From Chitinophagaceae bacterium (GTDB lineage: Bacteria > Bacteroidota > Bacteroidia > Chitinophagales > Chitinophagaceae): a stretch of 64,000 bases of DNA. This document shows, piece by piece, positions 28,952-39,385 of the stretch. The first letter of the stretch is position 1, and each line of letters starts with the position of its first letter. The stretch lies in assembly GCA_016706055.1 (NCBI GenBank), contig JADJKL010000001.1, positions 62,001 through 126,000 on the forward strand, given 5' to 3'. The notes beneath the pieces were generated by a model. It did no database searches and was not told the origin of the DNA. It saw nothing but the letters and a program-made list of their open reading frames with translations. The position numbers were made by a program, and so were the translations under genes.

Positions 28952-30223
28952 ATGAATACTGCGACTGGCACAACATATAATTTATCATTTCTTGATGCAG
29001 CGGAGCGATTGAGGAAAATAGTAACCCGGACACCCCTTACATTTAATCAATCGCTTTCAAAAAAATATGAATGTAATGTTTTTTTGAAGAGGGAAGACTT
29101 GCAGGTGGTTCGTTCGTATAAATTGCGGGGAGCTTATAACATGATGAGTTCGCTGCCTGCTGAAGAATTGAATAAAGGAGTGGTTTGTGCCAGTGCCGGT
29201 AATCATGCACAGGGTTTTGCTTACAGTTGTAAAAAACTAAATGTAAAAGGTGTGGTGTTTATGCCCATCATTACTCCTAAACAAAAAGTGACGCAAACAA
29301 AAATGTTTGGTGAAGATTTTATTGAAATAAAATTAACAGGCGACACATTTGATGATTGTGCTGTTGCAGCAAAGCAATACACCGAAGAAAATAAAATGAT
29401 TTTCATTCCTCCCTTTGATGATTACCGCATAATTGAAGGGCAAGGAACAGTTGGAGTAGAAATATTGGAAGATTTCCCTTCCTCATTTGGAGGAGGTATT
29501 GATTACTTGTTTGTTCCCGTTGGTGGTGGCGGCTTAAGTGCTGGTGTAGGTTCATACTTTAAAACGTATTCGCCTAAAACAAAAATAATAGGTGTAGAAC
29601 CAGAAGGTGCCCCTTCTATGTTTGAAGCATTAAAAGCAGGCCATCCTGTTACATTGGATTCAATTGAACGTTTTGTGGATGGGGCTGCTGTAAAGAGAAT
29701 CGGAGATATTACTTTTTCTATTTGTAAAGATGTGTTAGATGATATGCGGTTAGTTCCGGAAGGAAAAATTTGTTCAACCATTCTGAAACTTTATAATGAA
29801 GATGCTATTGTTGCAGAACCAGCCGGAGCTATGTCAATAGCTGTGTTAGATGATTTTGCTTCAGCAATAAAAGGGAAAAATATTGTTTGCATTGTAAGCG
29901 GAAGTAACAATGATATTGACCGCATGCAGGAGATTAAAGAAAGAAGCCTGCAATACGAAGGATTGAAACATTATTTCCTTATCAGCTTTGCACAACGCCC
30001 CGGTGCATTAAAAGAATTTGTAAATAATGTACTCGGACCAACAGATGATATTACACGGTTTGAATATATGCAGAAGACTAACAAAGAGAACGGACCTGCA
30101 TTAGTTGGTATTGAACTGCAAAGCAGAGAAGATTATGATTTGCTATTAGCAAAATTGAAAGCATCCCATATCGGATTCAATGAAATTAATAAGAACGATC
30201 AGTTGTTTGGATATTTAATTTGA
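28952..30223 (+). CDS. ilvA: Threonine dehydratase (biosynthetic, single ACT-like domain)
   Basis: 423 residues. PLP enzyme that turns threonine into 2-oxobutyrate, the entry to isoleucine. The PLP lysine lies in VVRSYKLRGAYNMM; SAGNHAQGFAYSC and the phosphate-binding VPVGGGGLSAGVGSY follow. The C-terminal ~90 residues (FLISFAQRPGALKEFVNNVL...) form one ACT-like domain, so Ile feedback control is likely. Its place as last gene of the ilv operon favours a biosynthetic over a catabolic role. A small hairpin follows its stop. Confidence 0.94.
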   Translation: MNTATGTTYNLSFLDAAERLRKIVTRTPLTFNQSLSKKYECNVFLKREDLQVVRSYKLRGAYNMMSSLPAEELNKGVVCASAGNHAQGFAYSCKKLNVKGVVFMPIITPKQKVTQTKMFGEDFIEIKLTGDTFDDCAVAAKQYTEENKMIFIPPFDDYRIIEGQGTVGVEILEDFPSSFGGGIDYLFVPVGGGGLSAGVGSYFKTYSPKTKIIGVEPEGAPSMFEALKAGHPVTLDSIERFVDGAAVKRIGDITFSICKDVLDDMRLVPEGKICSTILKLYNEDAIVAEPAGAMSIAVLDDFASAIKGKNIVCIVSGSNNDIDRMQEIKERSLQYEGLKHYFLISFAQRPGALKEFVNNVLGPTDDITRFEYMQKTNKENGPALVGIELQSREDYDLLLAKLKASHIGFNEINKNDQLFGYLI

Positions 30224-30238
30224 GTGGATTAGTCCACT
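30223..30238 (+). terminator. Weak hairpin after ilvA
   Basis: AGTGGA, TTAG, TCCACT, followed by GATTTTG. It overlaps the last base of the ilvA stop. The short stem and poor T-run make it at best a weak terminator before gltB, 115 bases further on. Confidence 0.35.
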
Positions 30239-30353
30239 GATTTTGTGGATAATTACAACTAAAATCCTTTTACCCACCGAAGACTATTTAGTATTTTCAG
30301 ACGATTGCCTGCCATTAAGCTTAGTTGATTTTTTTGAATAAAACTTTATAAAC

Positions 30354-33300
30354 ATGACGGGTAACCAGGGTTTATATGATCCATCTTTCGAACATGATGC
30401 CTGTGGTATTGGTTTTGTCGCCAATATAAAAGGACATAAATCACACCAGCATATTTCTGATGCATTAACAGTATTAGAAAATATGGAACACCGCGGTGCC
30501 TGCGGTTGCGAAATAAATACGGGTGACGGAGCCGGTATCATGATTCAAACACCGCATGAATTTTTCTTTGATGAATGTTTAAAATTGGGAGTTCATCTTC
30601 CCTCTTTTGGCAAATATGCAGCGGGTATGATTTTCTTTCCAAAAGAAATTCGACTGCGGGAAGAATGCCGTGAAATATTTAATCGTACTGCAGAAAAATT
30701 AGGGCTTGAAATTTTAGCGTATAGAAAAGTTCCTGTTAATACCGATGGTATCGGCCCAACTGCATTAAGTGTGGAGCCGGAAATGGAACAGGTATTTATT
30801 GCCTGCCCTGACCATATTTCTAATCCCGATGATTTTGAAAGAAAATTATTTATCCTACGTAATTATTCATCGCACCTTATAAATAGTACAGTAAGAAAAG
30901 ATGAAATTGGTTTTTACATTGCCTCGCTATCCTACAAAACAATTGTTTACAAAGGACAGTTAACGAGTATGCAGGTTAGAGAATATTTTACTGACCTAAG
31001 TAATAAAAGAGTTGTTAGTGCATTTGGCTTGGTGCATTCAAGATTTGCCACCAATACTTTTCCTTCCTGGAAATTGGCGCAGCCATTCCGCTTCATTGCA
31101 CACAACGGAGAAATAAATACATTACAAGGAAACCTGAACTGGTTGAAAGCAAGTGAAAAAGGATTTACGTCTCCTTACTTTTCCCAGGAAGAATTAGAAA
31201 TGCTGTTGCCAGTAGTGATGGCAGGGCAAAGTGATTCAGCTTGTCTGGATAATGTAATTGAGTTGCTTTCACTAACCGGCCGGTCATTGCCACATGTAAT
31301 GATGATGCTTATTCCGGAAGCATGGGACGGACATGAAGAAATGGACAAAGAGAAAAAAGCATTTTATGAATTTCATTCTTCCATGATGGAACCATGGGAC
31401 GGACCAGCATCTATTTCTTTTACCGATGGAAAAATTATCGGCGCTACATTAGACAGAAACGGACTTCGTCCATCAAGATATTGTGTTACGAATGATGACC
31501 GTGTTATCATGGCATCGGAAACAGGTGTACTTCCCATTGATCCCTCTACCATAATTGAAAAAGGAAGATTACAACCGGGAAAGATGTTTGTGGTGGATAT
31601 GGAGAAAGGAAAAATTATCAGCGATGATGAATTGAAAAAAGAAATCTGTTCTCAAAAGCCTTATGGCGAATGGCTGAATAAATATAAAATACGATTAGAA
31701 GAATTGCCTGAGCCAAGAGTAATGTTTACGCATTTGGAACAGGAACAAATTTTTAAGTATCAAAAAGCTTTTGGTTATTCAACAGAGGACCTTGATACGA
31801 TTATTTCACCAATGGCATTGGATGGCAAAGAACCTCTTGGTTCAATGGGCACTGACGTACCACTAGCCATACTAAGTGACCAGCCGCAACATCTTAGCAG
31901 ATATTTTAAACAATTATTTGCACAGGTAACCAATCCGCCGATTGACCCAATCCGTGAGCGGTTAGTAATGTCATTGGCAACTTTTGCAGGTAACACAGGA
32001 AATTTATTAGTCGAAGACCCGTTAACATGTCATAGCGTAGCATTAAAACATCCGGTGCTTACTAATTATGCATTGGAAAAATAAGAAGTATTGATACAGG
32101 TTTGTTTCAATCCAAAACAATCCAATGTTATCTCAAAGCTGACGGCAAACCAGGAAGATTAAAAAAAGCAGTTGACCAAATTTGTGATTATGCGGTTGAT
32201 GCTGTGGAAGATGGTTTCAAAGTTTTGATTTTGCAGGACAGAGCTATTGATTCAAACCATGCTCCTATCCCATCGTTGTTATCGGCTGCTGCTATTCACC
32301 ATCATCTTATCCGTAAAGGAATGAGAGGGCAAGTAGGTATTATTGTAGAAGCTGGTGATGTGTATGAAGTGCATCATTTTGCCTGCCTGATTGGGTTTGG
32401 TGCCACTGCTATCAATCCATACTTAGCACTTTCTTCCATTCGCAACATGAAAGAAACAGGTAAGCTGCAAACTGAATTAACACAGGATGAATTAAAAAAG
32501 AATTATATAAAAGCAGTAAATGATGGATTGCTCAAAGTTTTTTCCAAAATGGGAATTTCAACGTTGCAATCATATCAAGGAGCACAAATTTTTGAAATAT
32601 TAGGATTGAATAAAGATGTGGTCAGCAAATATTTTACCGGTGCTACATCAAGAATTGAAGGAATGGGGTTGGATGAAATTGCAACGGAAACATTGGCCAA
32701 ACATTTCTTTGCATTCAGTAAAAAAGATATACCGGCAGATAGGTTGCCTGTTGGTGGTGTTTATCAATGGAAAAGAAAAGGTGAGTTTCATTTATTCAAT
32801 CCTCAAACAATTCATCTGCTGCAGCATGCAACAAAGATGAATGATTACGAAACTTTCAAAAAATATTCGAAGCTGGTAAATGACCAGGGAGAAAAAGCTT
32901 GTACACTGCGTAGCCTTTTCCAGTTCAGAAAAAACCGTGGATCTATTAGTATTGATGAAGTAGAATCTGCAGAAAGTATTTTTAAACGCTTTGCTACAGG
33001 TGCAATGAGTTTTGGTTCCATCTCCTGGGAAGCACATACCACTTTAGCAATTGCAATGAACCGCCTTGGTGGAAAAAGCAATACTGGCGAAGGTGGTGAA
33101 GATGAAAAGAGATATGAATTGATGGAGACTGGTGACTCCATGAGAAGTTCTATCAAACAAGTTGCATCCGCAAGATTCGGTGTTACCAGTCTGTATTTAA
33201 CAGAAGCGGATGAGTTACAAATAAAAATGGCGCAGGGTGCAAAACCCGGTGAAGGCGGACAACTTCCCGGACATAAAGTGGATGATTGGATAGGAAGAGT

Positions 33301-34852
33301 TCGTCATGCTACACCGGGAGTTGGATTAATTTCTCCTCCACCACATCATGATATTTATTCTATTGAAGATTTAGCACAGTTGATTTATGATTTGAAAAAC
33401 GCCAATCGTAAAGCAAGAATAAGTGTGAAACTGGTAAGCAAAGCCGGAGTTGGCACCATTGCAGCCGGTGTTACAAAAGCAAAGGCGGATGTGGTTTTGA
33501 TATCAGGACATGATGGAGGAACTGGTGCATCACCGGTGAGTTCTATTAAACATGCCGGCCTTCCATGGGAATTAGGATTGGCAGAAACACAGCAGACATT
33601 GGTAAAAAATAAATTAAGAAGCAGAGTTGTTGTGCAAGCTGATGGGCAGTTAAAGACTGGAAAAGATATTGCTATTGCAACTTTACTCGGTGCAGAAGAA
33701 TGGGGCATTGCTACCGCTGCATTAGTTGTGGAAGGTTGTATCATGATGCGCAAATGCCATATGAACACTTGCCCTGTTGGTGTAGCCACACAAGACCCGG
33801 AACTACGTAACCGTTTTAAAGGCGATCCTGATCATGTAGTGAATTTTTTCAAAATGATTACCGAAGAGTTAAGAGAGATAATGGCAGAGCTTGGTTTTAA
33901 AACGGTGAATGAAATGGTAGGACAAGTTGGTAATCTTGAAATGAGAGAAAACATTGAACATTGGAAATATAAAAACATTGATCTCTCTGCTGTTCTGTAC
34001 AGAGAGCCTGAGTCTATGTATCAGACTTTATATTGCAGCGAAGAGCAAGACCATGGATTGAATGAAAGTCTTGATTGGAAATTATTAGAAGCCGCAAAAC
34101 CTGCTATTGAAAACAAACAAAGTATCAACGCTTCTTTCGATGTCAAAAATACAGACCGAACCATCGGAACTATTTTATCTAATGAAATAACAAAGAAATA
34201 TAAAAGCGAAGGATTGCCTGATAATATAATCCATTTCAATTTCAATGGTACTGCGGGACAAAGTTTTGGCGCCTTTAATACAAAAGGCATTACACTGGAA
34301 TTAGAAGGCGATGCAAACGATTATTTTGGAAAAGGATTAAGCGGTGCAAAACTGATTATCTATCCTCCAAAAAATGCAACATACATTCCTGAAGAAAATA
34401 GCATCATCGGAAACGTCGCTTTTTATGGAGCCACTTCCGGCGAAGCATTTATCAGAGGCAAAGCAGGTGAAAGGTTTGCCGTTCGTAATTCCGGAGCTAA
34501 TGTTGTAGTAGAATCTGTTGGCGACCATGGCTGTGAATACATGACAGGCGGACGAGTGGTGATACTCGGTGATACAGGAAGAAATTTTGCTGCTGGTATG
34601 AGTGGTGGCATTGCTTATGTGTATGATGTAAAAGGAAAATTTGCAGATAACTGTAACATAGAAATGGTTGATCTTGATAAATGTGATGATACGGACAAAC
34701 AAGAGTTATATAATCTTGTACAAAAACATATGGAATATACCGGCAGCACTGTTGGCAAATTCATTATTGAAGATTTAGATAATCAGTTGCAGCATTTTGT
34801 AAAAGTATTTCCAAGAGATTACAAAAAAGTATTGCTTGCGAAAGTGAAGTAA
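30354..34852 (+). CDS. gltB: Glutamate synthase large subunit, frameshifted in this sequence
   Basis: Makes two glutamates from glutamine and 2-oxoglutarate, with GltD. About 1499 residues after repair. The N-terminal class II amidotransferase begins near EHDACGIGFVANIKG (Cys is the expected nucleophile after propeptide removal) with HSRFATNTFPSWKLAQPFR. Next come a central domain, then the FMN domain (GGKSNTGEGGEDEKRY, SGHDGGTGASP) and the 3Fe-4S cysteines in CIMMRKCHMNTCPVG. The C-terminal GXGXG beta-helix (YMTGGRVVILGDTGRNFAAGM) closes it. At about 32081 a T is missing: EKLRSIDTG reads EK then stop; the downstream frame runs to 34852. Confidence 0.95.
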
Positions 34853-34864
34853 CAAAAGATTTGC

Positions 34865-34881
34865 AAAAAAAAAAAAAAAAA
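34865..34881. repeat. 17-base poly-A tract
   Basis: An uninterrupted run of 17 A in the gltB-gltD spacer, followed by the palindrome ACAAGCTTGT. The exact length is a likely site of sequencing or replication slippage. Confidence 0.9.
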
Positions 34882-34900
34882 CAAGCTTGTGTTTAAACAA

Positions 34901-34968
34901 AGCTGAATAGCGAACAGAACGATGAAGAATGCGACGCAAGGAACGATGCCATGAAAAACTAAAGTTGG
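34901..34968 (+). repeat. Dispersed intergenic repeat, copy D (most complete)
   Basis: Contains in order AGCTGAATAGCGAACAGAA, CGATGAAGAATGCGACGCAA and ACGATGCCATGAAAAAC. It has the cores of copies A, B and C together, so it serves as the reference copy. It lies 25 bases before the gltD start. Confidence 0.75.
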
Positions 34969-34992
34969 CAAATAAAAAATAAGAACATTTCG

Positions 34993-36498
34993 ATGGGCAA
35001 ACCGACAGGCTTTAAAGAATTTACAAGGGAACTTCCTGCTAAACAATCAGTGGAGGAAAGGCTGCAGCATTACAATGAATTTGCGCATCGCTATAGTGAT
35101 GAAAAATTGAATCAGCAAGCTGGCCGTTGTATGGATTGCGGCGTTCCATTTTGTCATCATGGCTGTCCGTTAGGAAATGTGATTCCGGAATTTAATGATG
35201 CTGTGTACAAACAGGATTGGAAAGAAGCCTATGAAATTTTAAATTCTACAAACAACTTTCCTGAGTTTACTGGCCGCATCTGCCCTGCTCCTTGCGAAAC
35301 GGCTTGCGTACTTGGCATTAATCAACCTGCTATTGCCATTGAAGAAATTGAAAAACATATAATCGAAATTGCTTTTGAAAAAGGTTTTGTAAAACCACAT
35401 AATCCTAATCTTCGGTCTGGAAAAAAAGTGGCGGTGATTGGTTCAGGTCCGGCAGGATTAGCTGCAGCGGCACAATTAAATTATGCCGGACATACTGTTA
35501 CTGTATTTGAAAGAGATGATGCACCCGGTGGTTTGTTACGATATGGAATTCCTGATTTTAAATTAGAAAAATGGGTGATTGACAGAAGAATAAAATTGAT
35601 GGAAGAAGAAGGTATTGTTTTTAAATGTCTTGCAAATGTTGGAGTGAATGTCAGCATCAATGATATACTGAGAGAATACCATGCAATTGTATTAGCAGGT
35701 GGTAGCACAGTACCAAGAGATTTACCTGTTCCCGGCAGAGCCTTAAAAGGAATCTATTACGCCATGGATTTTCTAAAACAAAATAATAAACGGGTTGCCA
35801 GAAAATATTTTCTTTCAAATGCTGCAATTGAAAGCAATATATTACCAGAAGAAATAAAAGCCACCGGAAAAAATGTTGTTGTGATTGGTGGTGGCGATAC
35901 AGGAAGTGATTGTGTGGGAACATCCAACCGGCATGGAGCAGCATCTGTTACACAATTTGAATTATTACCAAAGCCACCAGCAGAAAGAAATGATTTTATG
36001 CCATGGCCTTCTTATCCTATGCTACTCAAAACAACTTCATCGCATGAAGAAGGTGCCAGCAGACAATGGGCTGTTGCTACTAAAGAATTTATTGGCGATG
36101 AAAACGGAAATTTAAAAGCAGTTAAAACTGTTGAACTCGAATGGAAAATAGTTGATGGCAGAGCAGCACAGTTTGTAGAAGTAGCTGGAAGTGAAAAAGA
36201 AATTCCCTGTGAACTGGCGTTGCTGGCCATGGGTTTTTTACATCCGCAGCAAGAAGGGCTAATTAAGAACCTGGGTGTAAGCCTTGATGAAAAAGGCATT
36301 GTGAAAGCAACAGAAAAAGATTACAAAACAAATATCTCCAAAATATTTACAGCCGGTGATATGCGCCGCGGACAGAGCCTCGTAGTATGGGCTATAAGTG
36401 AAGGCCGGGAGTGTGCCCGCAATGTTGATGAATTCCTCACCAACAATTTCAGTGTACTGGAATCAAGAGATCAAGCAGTTCAATTCCAAGTTTCGTAA
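34993..36498 (+). CDS. gltD: Glutamate synthase small subunit
   Basis: 501 residues. FAD and iron-sulfur subunit that passes electrons from NAD(P)H to GltB. The N-terminal cysteine clusters CMDCGVPFCHHGCPLG and CPAPCETACVLG hold two 4Fe-4S centres. The FAD-binding AVIGSGPAGLAAAAQL and a second Rossmann site VVIGGGDTGSDCVGTSNR follow, then AGDMRRGQSLVVWAISEGR. Same strand as gltB with 140 bases between, filled by a poly-A tract and a repeat. Confidence 0.96.
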   Translation: MGKPTGFKEFTRELPAKQSVEERLQHYNEFAHRYSDEKLNQQAGRCMDCGVPFCHHGCPLGNVIPEFNDAVYKQDWKEAYEILNSTNNFPEFTGRICPAPCETACVLGINQPAIAIEEIEKHIIEIAFEKGFVKPHNPNLRSGKKVAVIGSGPAGLAAAAQLNYAGHTVTVFERDDAPGGLLRYGIPDFKLEKWVIDRRIKLMEEEGIVFKCLANVGVNVSINDILREYHAIVLAGGSTVPRDLPVPGRALKGIYYAMDFLKQNNKRVARKYFLSNAAIESNILPEEIKATGKNVVVIGGGDTGSDCVGTSNRHGAASVTQFELLPKPPAERNDFMPWPSYPMLLKTTSSHEEGASRQWAVATKEFIGDENGNLKAVKTVELEWKIVDGRAAQFVEVAGSEKEIPCELALLAMGFLHPQQEGLIKNLGVSLDEKGIVKATEKDYKTNISKIFTAGDMRRGQSLVVWAISEGRECARNVDEFLTNNFSVLESRDQAVQFQVS

Positions 36499-36518
36499 AA
36501 TTATCACTAAAATCAATC

Positions 36519-36560
36519 AAATAAAATGACATTATGTTTATTCATAATGTCATTTTATTT
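36519..36560 (+). terminator. Long perfect hairpin after gltD
   Basis: An 18-base perfect inverted repeat, AAATAAAATGACATTATG and CATAATGTCATTTTATTT, with a six-base loop, 20 bases after the gltD stop. The T-rich 3' arm fits an intrinsic terminator. Confidence 0.7.
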
Positions 36561-36703
36561 ATAATTATCCAATTATTTTAATATTTATCTATATTTTATT
36601 AACATATATTAAAAACTAACAAGTGTTAATAGCATATTAAACTAAATTCGTCAAATATTTTTCACATTTCTATTTTATTTAATATTTAATCAAAATTTAG
36701 TCT

Positions 36704-38104
36704 ATGAGTAAAAGAAAAGCAAAACAGATCTTGCCATTTGTCTTTTTGGTTGCGATTGCTCTATTAGCCATGTTTGTAAAACCCACTGCCGATTTTGTAC
36801 CGGGAGCTAACGACCCGCAGTACAGTTCATCGGACATTGCCTGGGTTTTAATTTCCACAGCACTTGTTTTTTTGATGACACCAGGTCTTGCCTTTTTCTA
36901 CGGCGGTATGGTCAACCGGAAAAATGTTATCTCCACAATGATAAAAAGTGTGGTAGCTGCAGGAATCGTTGGTGTATTATGGGTAGTATGCGGATTTAGT
37001 CTTGCTTTCGGGGATTCAGTAAACGGACTAATTGGAAATCCTTCCACTTATGCCTTTTATGATGGTGTAAAATCGGGTGCCCCGTGGCCGGCTGCTAACA
37101 CTATTCCCCTATCATTGTTTTCATTATTCCAGTTGATGTTTGCAATTATCACTCCTGGTCTTGTGGTTGGCGCAGTAGCAGAACGTATTCGTTTTACTTC
37201 CTACGTTTTGTTTATTGTACTCTTTGCATTATTAGTGTATGCACCAGTTGCACATTGGAGCTGGCATCCTGATGGTTTCCTTGCTAAAATGGGGGTGTGG
37301 GATTTTGCAGGAGGAACTGTTGTTCATATTACTGCAGGTTGTGCAGCACTAGCAGGTGCGATGGTTTTGAAACGAAGAAAATCTCACAAAGAAAACAAAG
37401 AGATACCGCCAGCAAACGTACCCTACGTTTTAATTGGCACAGGTCTACTTTGGTTCGGTTGGTTTGGTTTTAATGCTGGTTCTGCTGTAGGTGCAACACC
37501 ATTGGCAGTAAATGCATTTGGCACAACAACAACCGCAGCTTCTGCTGCAGGATTAGCCTGGATGTTCTTTGATGTGATCAAAGGAAAAAAACCATCAGTT
37601 CTTGGTTTTTGTATCGGCGCTGTAGTTGGTCTTGTTGCTATAACTCCGGGAGCAGGATTTGTTGGTATACCACAAAGTATTATCATTGGCTTAGTAGGTG
37701 CTATTGTTTCAAATATTGCAGTAAGCATCAAACAACGTTCTTCACTGGACGATACATTGGATGTTTTCCCTTGTCATGGTATAGGCGGAATGGTGGGCAT
37801 GTTACTCACTGGTGTTTTTGCTAATACAGCAGTTCATGGAATTGATGGCGGACCTAATGGTCTGTTCTATGGTAATCCAGGCTTCTTCTTTATACAATTA
37901 AAAGCAATGGCAATTGTTGCTGCGTATAGTTTTGCAATGTCTTATGGAATATTCAAGTTTATCAACTTTATTGTTCCAATGAGAGTTAGTGAAGCAGATG
38001 AAGAAGCAGGGCTTGATGCATCACAACATGATGAAAAATATTTGCAGGGAACATTGTTAGTTCATAACAATGGATTAATAGAAGAAAAATCAGTAGAAAT
38101 TTAA
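36704..38104 (+). CDS. amt: Ammonium transporter
   Basis: 466 residues with about eleven to twelve hydrophobic segments. It moves ammonium/ammonia across the inner membrane. Family motifs: DIAWVLISTALVFLMTPGLA, FFYGGMVNRKNVISTM, the first pore histidine in GGTVVHITAG, GFNAGSAVG and the second histidine in FPCHGIGGMVG. A charged cytoplasmic tail follows. The gene follows gltBD, so ammonium uptake and assimilation are grouped. No glnK (PII) gene is beside it in this window, unlike many amt loci. The upstream spacer (36561-36703) is very AT-rich and shows no clear promoter to me. Confidence 0.96.
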   Translation: MSKRKAKQILPFVFLVAIALLAMFVKPTADFVPGANDPQYSSSDIAWVLISTALVFLMTPGLAFFYGGMVNRKNVISTMIKSVVAAGIVGVLWVVCGFSLAFGDSVNGLIGNPSTYAFYDGVKSGAPWPAANTIPLSLFSLFQLMFAIITPGLVVGAVAERIRFTSYVLFIVLFALLVYAPVAHWSWHPDGFLAKMGVWDFAGGTVVHITAGCAALAGAMVLKRRKSHKENKEIPPANVPYVLIGTGLLWFGWFGFNAGSAVGATPLAVNAFGTTTTAASAAGLAWMFFDVIKGKKPSVLGFCIGAVVGLVAITPGAGFVGIPQSIIIGLVGAIVSNIAVSIKQRSSLDDTLDVFPCHGIGGMVGMLLTGVFANTAVHGIDGGPNGLFYGNPGFFFIQLKAMAIVAAYSFAMSYGIFKFINFIVPMRVSEADEEAGLDASQHDEKYLQGTLLVHNNGLIEEKSVEI

Positions 38105-38118
38105 GTAAACAAAATCGA

Positions 38119-38178
38119 AAAAGGCACTGCTTTAACGGTATAATCTTCTCGTAAAAGCTTATACCAGCGGTGCCCTTT
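38119..38178 (+). terminator. Extended hairpin between amt and the porin gene
   Basis: An outer stem GGCACTGC / GCGGTGCC (38123-38130 with 38167-38174) encloses an inner stem GGTATAA / TTATACC (38137-38143 with 38159-38165), followed by CTTTTC. It may terminate amt or act as a 5' structure for the porin mRNA. Confidence 0.6.
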
Positions 38179-38201
38179 TCTCACATAAAAAATGCAATAC
38201 A

Positions 38202-39317
38202 ATGTTACAAAAAATATTTGTGGCGGCCATAGGCTTGCTGTCATTCAATTCTTTAATAGCTCAAACTTCATCAATCACAATAAACTTAGCTGACACTGCT
38301 GCTAAAACCGTCGAAGATCAAACAAAGGCACCAGCACTTATTATTTCAGGTTCTGTTGATGCATATTACAAATATGACTTTGCTAAATCAACAGCTAATA
38401 GCTTCACCAGCTTTACTCAGACACAAAATGCCTTTTCATTAGGCATGGCCAGCATTAAATTTGAACATAAGGGAAATAAAGTGAGTGCTGTTGCCGATTT
38501 AGGCTTTGGTCCGAGAGCTAAAGATTTTTCTTATGCAGATGATGGTATAACACAAGTTATCAAACAGCTTTATGTAAGCTATTCACCAACTGATTGGCTG
38601 AAATTTACATTAGGAACCTGGACCACACATGTCGGTTATGAATTATTAGATCCGCAACTCAACAGAAATTACAGCATGAGTTATATGTTTACCAACGGAC
38701 CATTTTCTCACACCGGATTAAAAGCAGAAGTATCAAAAGGGAAAAGTACTTTTATGATTGGTGTTGCTAACGCAACAGATTACAGAATTCCACCTGCTGA
38801 TCAGGTCAATAAGAAATTCTTATTGGCGCAATATTCTTTAGCTGCTACAGACGACATTAGTATCTATCTGAATTATGCTGGTGGACAATTTCCTGATTCT
38901 TCAAAATCAAATCAGTTTGATGCGGTGGTAACGGCTAAAGTTTCTGATAAGTTCAGCGTCGGCTATAATGGCACCGTTAATTCTACTCAAGTTTGGGATG
39001 GTGTAAAAAATATTGAAAGTAAATCATGGTGGGGATCAGCTTTGTATCTGAATTATGATCCACAAGACTGGTTCGGCCTTACACTTCGTGGAGAATTATT
39101 CAGTGATAAGAATCAATTTAAAGTGTATAGCGGAGCTGCAGAAGGTGGGAATATTTTCTCTACTACCCTATCAGCCAATTTTAAAACCGGTGGGTTTATT
39201 TTCATTCCTGAATTCAGATTGGATAATACAAAGAAAGCTATTTTGTTTACAGATAAGAATGGCGCATTTAGTAAATCATCTGCCAATTTCCTAATAGCTG
39301 CAGTGTACTCTTTCTAA
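38202..39317 (+). CDS. Outer-membrane beta-barrel porin (bbp2/OmpL-like)
   Basis: 371 residues with a signal peptide (MLQKIFVAAIGLLSFNSLIA, then Q). The body is a run of alternating amphipathic strands such as IIFSGSVDAYYKYDFAK-like openings, GTWTTHVGYELLDPQLNRNY and SFMIGVANATD-like turns, ending in AAVYSF with a terminal Phe typical of outer-membrane barrels. It resembles the putative beta-barrel porin-2 family, often encoded next to amt in Bacteroidota. It may let small nitrogen compounds across the outer membrane (inference). A strong terminator follows. Confidence 0.82.
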   Translation: MLQKIFVAAIGLLSFNSLIAQTSSITINLADTAAKTVEDQTKAPALIISGSVDAYYKYDFAKSTANSFTSFTQTQNAFSLGMASIKFEHKGNKVSAVADLGFGPRAKDFSYADDGITQVIKQLYVSYSPTDWLKFTLGTWTTHVGYELLDPQLNRNYSMSYMFTNGPFSHTGLKAEVSKGKSTFMIGVANATDYRIPPADQVNKKFLLAQYSLAATDDISIYLNYAGGQFPDSSKSNQFDAVVTAKVSDKFSVGYNGTVNSTQVWDGVKNIESKSWWGSALYLNYDPQDWFGLTLRGELFSDKNQFKVYSGAAEGGNIFSTTLSANFKTGGFIFIPEFRLDNTKKAILFTDKNGAFSKSSANFLIAAVYSF

Positions 39318-39355
39318 AAGGATAAGAACTATTTATTGGCAGACAATCGTTAATC

Positions 39356-39384
39356 GCCTTCCGTTTCTACGGAAGGCTTTTTTT
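39356..39384 (+). terminator. Terminator after the porin gene
   Basis: GCCTTCCGT, TTCT, ACGGAAGGC and seven T. It lies just before the end of the convergent agmatine deiminase gene. Confidence 0.9.
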
Positions 39385-39385
39385 G

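Noticed and set aside
34865..34881. Poly-A run as a marker of an inserted mobile element
   Set aside because: It lacks target-site duplications or a transposase, and poly-A alone is common in AT-rich spacers.
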